Source: Sphingomonas aerophila | GTDB lineage: Bacteria; Pseudomonadota; Alphaproteobacteria; Sphingomonadales; Sphingomonadaceae | Reading direction: 5' to 3' | DNA length: 64,000 nucleotides | Assembly: GCF_014199305.1 (NCBI RefSeq) | Contig: NZ_JACIJK010000013.1 | Location: 1-64,000 of the forward strand | Part shown: positions 41,280 to 50,767 of the stretch, piece by piece | How the letters are laid out: the number at the start of each line of letters is the position of its first letter | Position numbering within the stretch: position 1 is the stretch's first letter | Program-made: the position numbers and the translations under genes | The notes under the pieces: generated by a model | Told to the model about the DNA's origin: nothing | Databases searched by the model: none | The model's input: only the letters and a program-made list of their open reading frames with translations

Positions 41280-42886
41280 ACGAGCATACCATTCGCAACG
41301 TGGTGATTGTCGGCGGCGGCACCGCCGGCTGGATGGCCGCGGCCGCTTTGTCCCGCTTTCTCAACAACGGCGTGACCCGCGTGACGCTGGTCGAATCGGA
41401 AGAGATCGGCACGGTGGGTGTGGGAGAAGCTACGATCCCGCCGCTGCTCACCTTCAACAAGATGCTCGGCATCAACGAAAACGACTTCGTTCGCGAAACG
41501 GGCGGCACCTACAAGCTCGGCATTGAGTTTGCCGGCTGGCACAACGGCCAGGACCGCTACTTCCATCCGTTCGGCTTTTTCGGCCAGGATCTGCAAGGTA
41601 TCCACTTCCACCAGCTTTACCTGCGCGAACGTCAGCGCCGCGTGCTGCCGGACATTTCCGCCTGGGCGATGAGCGCGGTCGCGGCCTCGCGCGGCAAGTT
41701 CGCCCGGCCCGCGGACGGCGCGCAGTCTGCGGTCAAGGACCTGCTCTACGCCTATCATTTCGATGCCGCGCTCTATGCCGCGTTCCTGCGCCGCTATGCC
41801 GAGGCGAACGGCGTAGCCCGCGTCGAGGGCAAGATCACCGACGTCCGCCTCCGCCCGGAAGACGGCCATGTTACCGAGGTGGTGCTGGAGAATGGCCAGC
41901 GGATCGGCGGCGAGCTGTTCATCGACTGCTCGGGCTTTCGCGGCCTGCTGATCGAGGAAGCGCTCGAGACCGGATATGAGAACTGGCAGCACTGGCTGCC
42001 GTGCGACCGCGCGGTTGCCGTGCCGAGCCGGCTTGTCGGCGATCCCGACCCCTTCACCCGCGCAACCGCTCGCGGCGCAGGCTGGCAGTGGCGCATTCCG
42101 TTGCAGCAGCGGATGGGCAACGGCCTAGTCTATTGCAGCGACTTCATGAGCGCGGAAGAGGCCGAACGCGAACTGCTGGCCAATCTGGAGGGCGAGCCGC
42201 TGGCGCAGCCGCGCCACCTGTCGTTCGTCACCGGCCGCCGCAAGCTTGGCTGGAACCGCAACGTCGTGGCGCTGGGCCTCTCCTCGGGCTTTGTTGAGCC
42301 GCTGGAGTCGACATCGATCCACCTTGTTCAGTCCGGGATCGCGAAGCTGATCGCGCTGTTTCCCGACCAGCGTTTCGACCCGATCGAGCGGGACGAATAT
42401 AATCGCCAGATGAAGGACCTGTACGAGGACGTTCGCGACTTCGTCATCCTCCACTACAAGGCAACCCGCCGCAACGACACGCCGTTCTGGGACCGCTGCC
42501 GCACGATGGACGTGCCCGAGAACCTGCAACGCAAGATCGACCTGTTCCGTGGCAAGGGGCGCCTGTTCCGTGACGGGCTGGAACTGTTCGCGACAACCAG
42601 CTGGGTTGCGGTCTGCCTTGGCCAGGGCATCATCCCATCCGAGTATGAACCGGCGGTCGATGCGCTCGATGAGGATAGGGTGGCCCACGCGATGGAACAG
42701 ATGCGGCAAGGTTACCTGGCGGTCGCCGACCAGTTGCCGACCCATGCCGAATTCCTGCGCAGGACCGGGTCGCTCGCCAGTCCACAACCCGCCTCGCCGC
42801 CGCCACCGCCCGCCCCTGCGGCAGATGGCCCGACCTTCTCCTTCGCGTCGGAATCACCGTTCAGCTTCGAAGGGTCGCCGGTATGA
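41276..42886 (+). CDS. Flavin-dependent tryptophan-halogenase-family protein 3
   Basis: About 536 residues. All expected family motifs are present: GGGTAGW at 13-19, GVGEATIP at about 48-55, TYKLGIEF with Lys80, GWQWRIPLQQR and EPLESTSIHLVQ. The C-terminus carries an extra Pro/Ala-rich tail (SPPPPPAPAADGPTFSFASESPFSFEGSPV), absent from the neighbours. The start at 41276 overlaps the previous stop by four bases, which is more convincing than the longer frame from 41192. Expected activity is FADH2-dependent halogenation of an indole-like or other aromatic group; the reductase partner is not in the window. Confidence 0.87.
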   Translation: MNEHTIRNVVIVGGGTAGWMAAAALSRFLNNGVTRVTLVESEEIGTVGVGEATIPPLLTFNKMLGINENDFVRETGGTYKLGIEFAGWHNGQDRYFHPFGFFGQDLQGIHFHQLYLRERQRRVLPDISAWAMSAVAASRGKFARPADGAQSAVKDLLYAYHFDAALYAAFLRRYAEANGVARVEGKITDVRLRPEDGHVTEVVLENGQRIGGELFIDCSGFRGLLIEEALETGYENWQHWLPCDRAVAVPSRLVGDPDPFTRATARGAGWQWRIPLQQRMGNGLVYCSDFMSAEEAERELLANLEGEPLAQPRHLSFVTGRRKLGWNRNVVALGLSSGFVEPLESTSIHLVQSGIAKLIALFPDQRFDPIERDEYNRQMKDLYEDVRDFVILHYKATRRNDTPFWDRCRTMDVPENLQRKIDLFRGKGRLFRDGLELFATTSWVAVCLGQGIIPSEYEPAVDALDEDRVAHAMEQMRQGYLAVADQLPTHAEFLRRTGSLASPQPASPPPPPAPAADGPTFSFASESPFSFEGSPV

Positions 42887-44415
42887 GGGATGACGCGATC
42901 CGGCGCGTGGTGATCGTCGGCGGCGGCACCGCCGGCTGGATGGTGGCGGCCGCTATCACCCGCATCATGGGCGAGATGCCCGGCCTCCGCGTTGAGCTGG
43001 TCGAATCGGAGGAGATCGGCACCGTCGGGGTCGGAGAGGCGACGATCCCCCAGATCGTGCTGTTCAACCAGATGCTCGGTATCGACGAGCCCGAGTTCGT
43101 GCGCGCCACCAACGCGACCTACAAGCTCGGCATCGAGTTCGTCGACTGGACGCGCCTCGGCCATCGCTACGTCCACCCCTTCGGCTTCTACGGCCTCGAC
43201 ATGAAGGGGATCGAGTTCCACCATTTCTGGCTGAAAGGCCGGCAGCTTGGCGACCAGACCTCGCTCGACGCCTATTCCTTGGCGATCGTCGGCGGTCAGC
43301 AGGGCCGTTTCGCCCATCCCCGGCCAGACCAGCCCAAGTCACCCCTGTCGAAGCTCGGCTATGCCTTTCAGTTCGACGCCGGCCTGTATGCCCGTTTCCT
43401 GCGCCGACTCGCGGAGGGCAACGGCGCGGTCCGTACGGAGGGGCGCATCGTCGATGTCGAACGTGATGGTGAGAGCGGCCATGTCGCCGCGCTGAGCCTC
43501 CAGTCGGGAGCCCGGGTCGAGGGCGACCTGTTTATCGACTGCTCCGGGTTTCGCGGCCTGCTGATCGAGGGCGCGATGGAGGCGGGGTTCGAGGACTGGA
43601 CCCGCTGGCTCCCCTGCAATCGCGCCGTCGCCGTGCCGTGCGAGAATGGGGGCGACCGCCAGCCGCTCACCCGGTCCACCGCGCGCGGCGCCGGATGGCA
43701 GTGGCGCATCCCGCTGCAGCATCGCATCGGCAACGGCTATGTCTATTCGTCCGAGCACATTTCGGATGACGAGGCGACGCACACGCTGCTGGCTAATCTC
43801 GACGGCGCACCGCTCGCCGAGCCGCGGCCGCTGCGCTTCACCGGGGGACATCGCAAGCGGGCCTGGGTCGGCAATGTCGTCGCCATGGGGCTGGCCGGCG
43901 GCTTTCTTGAACCGCTCGAATCCACCAGCATCCACCTCGTCCAGTCGGCGATCGCCCGGCTGCTAACCTATTGGCCGACCCGCAACTTCGACGAGCGGGA
44001 GGTCGCGCGTTTCAACGCCGCCCACCTTCAGGAATATCTCGACATCCGCGACTTCCTGGTCCTCCACTACAAGGCGACCGAGCGCACCGACACGCCGTTC
44101 TGGGATTACTGCCGCACCCTGGAGCCGCCACCCGGACTTGCAGAGAAGCTCGCCATCTTCGCCGCGAACGGCCGCATCTTCCGCGAACACAATGAACTGT
44201 TCACCGAAACGAGCTGGCTCTCGGTGATGGCCGGCCAGGGGATCGAAGCGTCCGGCTATCACCCCGCCGCCGACCTGTTGTCGGATGCCGAGACGCTGTC
44301 CCGGCTGCAGCACATCCGTGACGTCGTGTCACAGGCCGCGAGCACCATGCCGCGGCAGGACGATTATCTTCGTCAAATCGGCTGCGATCTCAGCGGCCTT
44401 AGGCGCGCTTCATGA
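42883..44415 (+). CDS. Flavin-dependent tryptophan-halogenase-family protein 4
   Basis: About 510 residues, closest to protein 3 of the four. Motifs: GGGTAGW near 13-19, GVGEATIP near 49-56, TYKLGIEF with Lys81, GWQWRIPLQHR, EPLESTSIHLVQ. A C-terminal region RTDTPFWDYCRTLEPPPGLAEKLAIFAANGRIF is shared with proteins 1 and 3. All four share about the same length and order, so they probably arose by tandem duplication followed by divergence. It overlaps both neighbours by four bases (ATGA at 42883 and 44412), so it is translated together with the cupin gene that follows. Confidence 0.87.
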   Translation: MRDDAIRRVVIVGGGTAGWMVAAAITRIMGEMPGLRVELVESEEIGTVGVGEATIPQIVLFNQMLGIDEPEFVRATNATYKLGIEFVDWTRLGHRYVHPFGFYGLDMKGIEFHHFWLKGRQLGDQTSLDAYSLAIVGGQQGRFAHPRPDQPKSPLSKLGYAFQFDAGLYARFLRRLAEGNGAVRTEGRIVDVERDGESGHVAALSLQSGARVEGDLFIDCSGFRGLLIEGAMEAGFEDWTRWLPCNRAVAVPCENGGDRQPLTRSTARGAGWQWRIPLQHRIGNGYVYSSEHISDDEATHTLLANLDGAPLAEPRPLRFTGGHRKRAWVGNVVAMGLAGGFLEPLESTSIHLVQSAIARLLTYWPTRNFDEREVARFNAAHLQEYLDIRDFLVLHYKATERTDTPFWDYCRTLEPPPGLAEKLAIFAANGRIFREHNELFTETSWLSVMAGQGIEASGYHPAADLLSDAETLSRLQHIRDVVSQAASTMPRQDDYLRQIGCDLSGLRRAS

Positions 44416-45416
44416 CACCCCTTCCCGAACTGTCCGGCATCGACCGGCGCACCTTCGACGAGGAGGTCCGCCCTGCTGGCAAGCCGGTCGTGCTACGGGG
44501 CCTTGGCGCCGACTGGCCCGCCGTGGCGGCGGCGCGCCGGTCCGATGAGGACGCGGTCGCCTATCTCAAGCGCTTCAGCCACTCCAACGCCGTGCCCGCC
44601 ATCGTCGGTGAGCCCGCGATCGGGGGCCGGTTCTTCTATACGCCGGACCTTAAAGGGCTGAACTTCACCCGCGGTCGCTCGCCGCTCAACCCGTTCCTCG
44701 ATCGCTTGTTGCGCGATCGCAGCGCCGAGCAACCCTTTGCCATGGCCGTTCAGTCCGTGCCCCTGCCAGAGCTGTTGCCCGGCTTCACGGACGAGAACGC
44801 GACCGAACTGCTGCCCGCCGACGTGATCCCGCGCATGTGGCTCGGCAACGCGATCCGGGTGGCGACCCATTACGACCTGATGGAGAATATCGGCATCGTG
44901 ATGATGGGCCGGCGCCGCTTCACGCTGTTTCCGCCGGACCAGATCGCCAACCTCTACATGGGTCCGCTGGAGCTGACGCCGGCGGGCACGCCGATCAGCC
45001 TGGTCGATCCGGCGCATCCGGACCTCGACCGCTATCCCCGGTTCGCAGACGCCCTCGCCGTTGCGCAGGATGCGGTGCTGGAACCGGGCGACGCGATCTA
45101 CATCCCGTTCCATTGGTGGCACGCCGTGGACTCGCTGGGTCCCGTCAACGTCTTCGTGAACTACTGGTGGAACCCGGCCCCGGCGGGAATGGGCAACCCG
45201 TATGACGCGCTGCTTCATGCGCTGGTGACGATCGGCTCGCTTCCGGACGACCAACGCGCGGTGTACCGGACGCTATTCGACCACCTCGTCTTCCACGCCA
45301 ACGGGAACCCGGTCGAGCACCTGCCCCGCGATGTGCAGGGCGTGCTTGGCCCTGCCGATCTGTCGACCGCGGCCCGAATGCGCGCGACGCTGCTGGACAG
45401 CCTGTCGCGCAGCTAG
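44412..45416 (+). CDS. JmjC-like cupin (cupin-8) Fe(II)/2-oxoglutarate-type hydroxylase 1
   Basis: About 334 residues, cytosolic. The double-stranded beta-helix has an iron-binding triad candidate H153-x-D155 (VATHYDLMENIG) with distal H237 in IPFHWWHAVDS. GRRRFTLFPPDQIANLYMGPL and VFVNYWWNP are typical of the FIH/JMJD-like family that hydroxylates protein or small-molecule side chains using oxygen and 2-oxoglutarate. It is the last gene of the halogenase-like operon. Gene pairs of such cupins with halogenase-like proteins recur beside TonB receptors in Caulobacter and Xanthomonas relatives, but the substrate is unknown. Confidence 0.83.
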   Translation: MTPLPELSGIDRRTFDEEVRPAGKPVVLRGLGADWPAVAAARRSDEDAVAYLKRFSHSNAVPAIVGEPAIGGRFFYTPDLKGLNFTRGRSPLNPFLDRLLRDRSAEQPFAMAVQSVPLPELLPGFTDENATELLPADVIPRMWLGNAIRVATHYDLMENIGIVMMGRRRFTLFPPDQIANLYMGPLELTPAGTPISLVDPAHPDLDRYPRFADALAVAQDAVLEPGDAIYIPFHWWHAVDSLGPVNVFVNYWWNPAPAGMGNPYDALLHALVTIGSLPDDQRAVYRTLFDHLVFHANGNPVEHLPRDVQGVLGPADLSTAARMRATLLDSLSRS

Positions 45417-45422
45417 TCAGGG

Positions 45423-46463
45423 CTACAGGAGACCGCCGAGCATACGGATCAGGAAGCCCCGGATGCGCTCGTTGCGCGCCGGGCTCGCGGCCGCCATCAC
45501 GCCGCGCGCGGCCTCGGGCAGATGCGCTCCGGCGTCCGCCGCGTCGGGCGCGAAGACGAAATGGTCGAACCATCCCTGCCACGCCGCTTTCTCTGCCATC
45601 GGCAGGTCGCGTACGCTCATCATGGCGTGAACAAGCGCAAGGAAAGGTGATGCCGCTGCATTCACCTGCCACCAGTAATTGACCAGCACGTTCAGTCGAT
45701 CGAACGCGCGCACATGGTGCCACCAGATCGGCGGTATGAAGAGCGCATCGCCCGGCTCCAATTCCGCAACCTCTGCATGGGCCAGCGCGTCGGCATAGCG
45801 CGGGTACCGGTCGAGGTCGGGGGCGTCGGGATCGACCATGCTCGACGGCGGGCCGGCCATGGTATGGTCGAGCGGCCCGATATACAGGTTGGGGAGTTGG
45901 TCAGGCGGAAACAGGGTAAATCGACGCCGCCCATGCACCACGCATGCGACGTTGCGCGACTGGTCATAATGGGTCGCGACCTGCGCCGCATTGCCGATCC
46001 ACAGCCGCGCGGGCGCGTCCTGAGTCGGCAGCCCGAGTGGATTCGCAGCCTCCCACCCGGGCAGATGCTCGGGCGCGGTCGCGGCGCTGGCGTACAGCGC
46101 GTGGGGCTCGGCCACGTCCTGTTCGGCAAAGCGGATCAGCTCGCCCAGCAACTGGTGCAGCTGCACCGACTGGCGGGTGAAGTTGAAGCCCGTCAGGTCG
46201 CCATTGTAGAAGAAGCGACCCCCGATCGACGGCGCGCCGATCATCACCTCCAGCGCGCGGCCGCCGCCAAAGCCGGCCAGGTATTGCGCCATGGCGCGAT
46301 CGCCGCCGGCCCCGGCCTGCACCGCCGCCCAGTGCTTCACCTGACCGCGCAGCACCACCGGGCGGTATTCACCCGCGACCTCACGCGCAAAGGTGTCCGC
46401 GTCGACGGCCGGACGTTCGGCAACGCGCCGTTCGGTCGCGGCGGGCGGGTGCAGGGCCAACAT
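45423..46463 (-). CDS. JmjC-like cupin (cupin-8) hydroxylase 2
   Basis: About 346 residues, a paralogue of the cupin on the opposite strand. ATHYDQSRNVACVVHGRRRFTLFPPDQLPNLYIGPL holds the HxD pair and IPPIWWHHVRAFD the distal histidine; VLVNYWWQ follows. The N-terminal FDE-like half differs more. It is placed after the GH3 gene on the minus strand (43-base gap) and converges on cupin 1 with six bases between the stop codons. Two cupins in opposite operons of one xylan locus suggest two related but distinct targets. Confidence 0.82.
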   Translation of the reverse strand: MLALHPPAATERRVAERPAVDADTFAREVAGEYRPVVLRGQVKHWAAVQAGAGGDRAMAQYLAGFGGGRALEVMIGAPSIGGRFFYNGDLTGFNFTRQSVQLHQLLGELIRFAEQDVAEPHALYASAATAPEHLPGWEAANPLGLPTQDAPARLWIGNAAQVATHYDQSRNVACVVHGRRRFTLFPPDQLPNLYIGPLDHTMAGPPSSMVDPDAPDLDRYPRYADALAHAEVAELEPGDALFIPPIWWHHVRAFDRLNVLVNYWWQVNAAASPFLALVHAMMSVRDLPMAEKAAWQGWFDHFVFAPDAADAGAHLPEAARGVMAAASPARNERIRGFLIRMLGGLL

Positions 46464-46505
46464 GGCTGCCCACTACGCCCCGCCCACCTGTCTGTCAGCG
46501 GCAAA

Positions 46506-48698
46506 TCACCGGGACGGCCGCCATCCGACCGGCAGCGTACGGGCCGGCAGCCGGACGGTGGTGGTCTGCTGGATGTCGCGAGCCGACGCCGCCAGCATCA
46601 CCTGATAGGTGCCGCCAGCGATCCGCCACTCACGCCTCGCCTCGTTCCAGGTCGCAAGCAGGCGGGGGTCGATGGTCACCGACACCTCCCGGCTTTCGCC
46701 CGGCTTCAGTTGGACCTTGCTCCAGCCGCCCAGCCGCTTGGGTGCCTCCCAACCCGCACCAGCGACATAAACCTGCGGCACCGCTGCGCCATCGCGCGCG
46801 CCGGTGTTGCTCACGCGGAAACGCGCGGTCACCGTTCCGTTACCGGCGCTGGCGGTCAGCCCGCCATAGCCGAACCGCGTATAGGACAGGCCGTGGCCGA
46901 ACGGGAACGCCGGCTCCAGCTTGCGCGCGTCATACCATTTGTAGCCGACGGTAGCGCCCTCCGGGTAACGGGTATCACCAGGATGCGGCACCTCGGGCCG
47001 TGGTAGCTGGTCGACGCTGGCCGGGAAGGTCGCGGGCAAGCGACCGGACGGGCTGACCCGCCCAAACAGCAGGTTCGCGATCGCCTCACCGCCGGCGGTG
47101 CCGGGGAACCATGCTTCCATGATCGCGCCGACGCGGCCCGCCCAGGGCGTCAGGACCGGACCGCCGGTTTCCAGCACCACGGCGGTGCGGGGGTTCGCCC
47201 GCGCCACCGCCTCGATCAGCGCATCCTGGTTGGTCGGCAGCGTCAAGGAAACGTCGAACGCCTCGCCGGCCCATTGCGTCGCGAACACGATCGCAACGTC
47301 GCTGTCCGCCGCCAGCCGCGCGGCCTCGGCGGGGTCATCCCCGCTTGCGAAGCGGACGGTTGCGCCCGGTGCAAGCCGCTTGATCGCGGCGAGCGGGGCG
47401 GACGGATGGTACATGACCGGCCCCGGCCAGGTCTTGGGCTCCAGCCCCGGAACCGCGTTGCCACCCTCCGGATAGACCAGCGACGATCCACCGCCCGCCA
47501 GCACGCCCTTGTCGGCATGGCCGCCGATCACCGCGATCCGCTTCACCGACGGCGACAGCGGCAGCAGCGCGCCCTCGTTGCGCAATAGCACCGCGCCCGC
47601 CTCGGCATCGGCGCGGGTCACCTGGGCGTGCCCGGCCATGTCGATCTTCGCCTCGGCAACCGGGCGACCGAACAGGCCATGCGCGAACATGGAGCGCAGG
47701 ATCCGGGTCGCCATTTCGGTCAACCGCGCCTCCGACACCTCGCCCCGCTCGACCGCAGCCTTCAGCGGCGCGCCGAAATAGAGTTCCTTGTCGAACACGG
47801 AGCCCGATTCCTGCTCCAGCCCGGCATTGGCGGCTGGTGCCGTGGAGTGCACGGCGCCCCAGTCGCTCATCACATAGCCCGGCCACTTCCAATCACGCCG
47901 CAGCACGTCGGTGAGCAGGAAGCGGTTCTCGCAGGCGTGCGTGCCGTTCACCTTGTTGTACGAGCACATCACCGACCCCGGCGAACCCCGCTCGATCGCA
48001 AATTGGAAGGCGAGAAGGTCGCTGACCCGCGCGGCGGCGGGGTCGATGATCGAGTTGCCCGTGTCGCGATCGGTTTCCTGGTCGTTGATCGCGTAATGCT
48101 TGACGGTGGAGATGATGGCGTTGGACTGGATGCCGCGGATCTGCTCACCGACCATGACGCCCGCGAGCAGCGGGTCCTCACCGCCATATTCGAAGTTACG
48201 GCCGTTGCGCGGGTCGCGCATCAGGTCGACGCCGCCCGCCAGCATGACGTTGAAGCCGGACCGGCGCGCTTCGTCGCCGATCATGGCGCCACCGCGATAG
48301 GCCATGTCGGGGTCCCATGACGCCGTGGTCGCCAGGCCCGATGGCAAGGACGTGCGCTCGCGCTTCTTCTCCGCCGACCCTTGCGTCGCGACGCCGACGC
48401 CCGCGTCGGTTTCCCACCGGGCCGGGATGCCGAGCCGCGGGATGCCCGGGATGTAGCCCGCGGAACCTGGCCGCGCTTCAGCCGCCGCCTTGAAGTTCTT
48501 GGACGGGAAGTCGGTGCCGAACTGGCCGAACACCAACAACAGCTTTTCGTCACGCGTCATCTGCGCGGCAACGGCGGCCGCGCGTGCGTCGGGGCTCATG
48601 GACGCATTGGCCCAGGGCCGGCTTCCTTGCGCGGTCAGCGGCACCGCGCTGCTCGCGGCCAGCAGCAACACGGGGATCAGGCGGGCACGCAGGGTCAT
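46506..48698 (-). CDS. GH3 beta-glucosidase/beta-xylosidase
   Basis: About 730 residues with signal peptide (to about 24, LTAQ). The (beta/alpha)8 domain contains GVDLMRDPRNGRNFEYGGEDP, VKHYAINDQETDR and the nucleophile Asp279 in YVMSDWGAVHS. The second domain has IAVIGGHADKGVLAGGGSS, followed by LDGGPVLTPW-like and GLSYTRFGYG segments. A C-terminal fibronectin-III-like domain includes VSNTGARDGAAVPQVYV and RLGGWSKVQLKPGESREV. It releases terminal glucose or xylose; the context favours xylo-oligosaccharides. Its ATG overlaps the GH2 stop by four bases, so both are one operon. Confidence 0.92.
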   Translation of the reverse strand: MTLRARLIPVLLLAASSAVPLTAQGSRPWANASMSPDARAAAVAAQMTRDEKLLLVFGQFGTDFPSKNFKAAAEARPGSAGYIPGIPRLGIPARWETDAGVGVATQGSAEKKRERTSLPSGLATTASWDPDMAYRGGAMIGDEARRSGFNVMLAGGVDLMRDPRNGRNFEYGGEDPLLAGVMVGEQIRGIQSNAIISTVKHYAINDQETDRDTGNSIIDPAAARVSDLLAFQFAIERGSPGSVMCSYNKVNGTHACENRFLLTDVLRRDWKWPGYVMSDWGAVHSTAPAANAGLEQESGSVFDKELYFGAPLKAAVERGEVSEARLTEMATRILRSMFAHGLFGRPVAEAKIDMAGHAQVTRADAEAGAVLLRNEGALLPLSPSVKRIAVIGGHADKGVLAGGGSSLVYPEGGNAVPGLEPKTWPGPVMYHPSAPLAAIKRLAPGATVRFASGDDPAEAARLAADSDVAIVFATQWAGEAFDVSLTLPTNQDALIEAVARANPRTAVVLETGGPVLTPWAGRVGAIMEAWFPGTAGGEAIANLLFGRVSPSGRLPATFPASVDQLPRPEVPHPGDTRYPEGATVGYKWYDARKLEPAFPFGHGLSYTRFGYGGLTASAGNGTVTARFRVSNTGARDGAAVPQVYVAGAGWEAPKRLGGWSKVQLKPGESREVSVTIDPRLLATWNEARREWRIAGGTYQVMLAASARDIQQTTTVRLPARTLPVGWRPSR

Positions 48699-50608
48699 CG
48701 AACAGGCTTCCTTGATGAGGATGTGTTGTCTTTGGCCGCGTACCAGTCGGCGAGCACGCCAAAGGCGGCTTTACGCTGCCCGGCTTCGCTGACCAGCCCC
48801 TTGCGGTTCCAGCCCTGCTGAAAAACGGGGTGCTGGCGACGCGGCGAGCGGAAATCCTTAAGGATCCAGGGCGACATGCCGGCAAGGTTCGGAATGCGAT
48901 CCGCCATGGCGAGCGTCTGGCGGTAATAGTCGGCCTGGAATTCTTCGGAGAATTTGCGCCGGGTTGTCAGGTCGTGAAATCCGGCAAGTGCGTCGGCGCC
49001 CAGTTCGGAAAAGATCAGCGGCTTGGACTGGGGCGTGTCCCATCCGATCGCGGGCACATCGGCAAGGCGATCGGGCGTGTACCAGCCATTATAGGTGTTG
49101 ATCGCCATCACATCGAGGTCGTTGGCGAGCGGGTCGGCCATCACCATCACCGGATGACCGCCCTGTTCCTTGCGCTCGGTCAGCAGCGCCGCCGTCACGA
49201 GCCGGTCGGGATCGAGCCGCCGCACATCGCCCACCAGCGTGCGAAGGAACGCCGTACGCGGTTCGCTGACCGGGGTTTCGTTGCCGACGCTCCACAGCGC
49301 AACGGAGGCGCGGTTGCGGTCCCGCCGAATGTTCTCGGCCAGCATCACCCGCGCCTTGGCGAGCACGGCTGGATCACTGAAAGCGACCCGCCAGTACACC
49401 GGGATCTCGCTCCAGACGAGAAGGCCGAGTTCGTCGGCCATCCGCGTCATCACCTCCGAATGGGGATAATGGGCAAGCCGGACGAAGTTGGCATGGAGCC
49501 CGGTCCTCGCCTCCAGCAACAGCGCGCGCGCCGCGGCGGAGGTGATCGCACGGGTCGGCTCGGCCCCGAATTCCTCCTCGTGCAGCGATATGCCGCGCAG
49601 GAACACGGGCCGGCCGTTCAGCAGCACCCGGTTGCCCTCAACCGATACCGTGCGGAAGCCGACCCGGTCGCGCCAGCGATCCTCGCCCGCCGCCACCTCG
49701 ACATCGTACAGGGTCGGGTGTTCGGGCGACCAGCGGGCAAGGCGCGCTGGCGCCGCCGCCTCGCCATGCCAGTGCCCCGCCGCGTCGGCACGCCCGTCGA
49801 TCGCGAGCCCGAGTTGCGGCACGGTCAGACGCACCGGCGACCCCGCCTTGCCCGCGCCGTCCAGCGTGACATCAGCCGCGATCCGGCCGCTGCGGGTCAT
49901 CCGCACCCAGGCATCGTCGACGAAGGTCGCGGGCACGCTCACCAGTCGGATCGATCGGGTGATGCCGCCGTAGTTCTCCCAATCGGTCACAGGCGGCGGC
50001 ACGCTCCGCTCGTCGCGATCGCTGTCCACCCCGACCACCAGCCGATTTTTCCCGGCCCGCAGCCCCTCTGTCACTTCCATCGCAAATGGAGTGAAGCCAC
50101 CTTCGTGGTGCCCGACCTTCTTGCCGTTCAGGAACACGTCCGCGCTGTAATCGACCGCGCCGAAGCGCAAAAAGGTCCGCTCTCCGGGACGTGGTGCCGC
50201 GTCCAGGTCGCGCGCGTACCAGACAAGCCCGCGATACCAGCGCATCTCCGGCGAATGGGTGATCCAGGACGATGGCAGGCTGACCGTCGGTGACCGGTCC
50301 ATGTCATATTCGAACAGCGCAGTCGGGTTGGCGCGGCTGGCCGCCTCCACGTCCGTGTCGTCATAGCGACGGTGTCCAACGCCGGGCTCCCCGCCGTGAA
50401 AGCCCGCCGCGCCGTCACGATACGGGTCGATCGACCAGTGCCATGGCCCCGACAGGTCGATGCCGGGCCGCATATCCGCCGCGGCGAGCACTAAGGGGGT
50501 GTCAGGCACGGCCGCAGCCTGTTGCGCCTGCCCGGCGCCCGAAGCCGCAACGGCGAGTCCTGCCAGTGCGGATAGGGCAAGGGCGGCATTGTGGAGCAGC
50601 GAGCGCAT
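48695..50608 (-). CDS. GH2 glycosidase (beta-glucuronidase/beta-galactosidase family)
   Basis: About 637 residues with signal peptide (ALSALAGLAVAASGAGQAQ). Order: sugar-binding jelly roll (LPSSWITHSPEMRWYRGLVWYARDL, FLRFGAVDYSADVFLNGKKVGHHEGGFTPF), Ig-like domain, then a TIM barrel with acid/base Glu444 in SVGNETP and nucleophile Glu535 in IFSELGADAL. GH2 includes glucuronidases, galactosidases and exo-acting enzymes on plant glycans; the local context suggests side-chain removal from xylan, but specificity is open. The ATG at 50608 has a GAGGGGGGAAA ribosome site and replaces a longer upstream frame. It heads the GH2-GH3-cupin operon. Confidence 0.9.
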   Translation of the reverse strand: MRSLLHNAALALSALAGLAVAASGAGQAQQAAAVPDTPLVLAAADMRPGIDLSGPWHWSIDPYRDGAAGFHGGEPGVGHRRYDDTDVEAASRANPTALFEYDMDRSPTVSLPSSWITHSPEMRWYRGLVWYARDLDAAPRPGERTFLRFGAVDYSADVFLNGKKVGHHEGGFTPFAMEVTEGLRAGKNRLVVGVDSDRDERSVPPPVTDWENYGGITRSIRLVSVPATFVDDAWVRMTRSGRIAADVTLDGAGKAGSPVRLTVPQLGLAIDGRADAAGHWHGEAAAPARLARWSPEHPTLYDVEVAAGEDRWRDRVGFRTVSVEGNRVLLNGRPVFLRGISLHEEEFGAEPTRAITSAAARALLLEARTGLHANFVRLAHYPHSEVMTRMADELGLLVWSEIPVYWRVAFSDPAVLAKARVMLAENIRRDRNRASVALWSVGNETPVSEPRTAFLRTLVGDVRRLDPDRLVTAALLTERKEQGGHPVMVMADPLANDLDVMAINTYNGWYTPDRLADVPAIGWDTPQSKPLIFSELGADALAGFHDLTTRRKFSEEFQADYYRQTLAMADRIPNLAGMSPWILKDFRSPRRQHPVFQQGWNRKGLVSEAGQRKAAFGVLADWYAAKDNTSSSRKPVR

Positions 50609-50767
50609 GTGTTTCCCCCCTCGACCCGGGTCTCCGCGCCCGGCGGTCGGTACCATGGCGCGCGGTGCCGGGCAGCGCAATCCGAACGCACCAACTCACG
50701 AAGGCGGATCGTTCACCAGACCATGGTCGCCCTTGGCGGACATGCTGGAATTTGCCACGCTGCGCTC

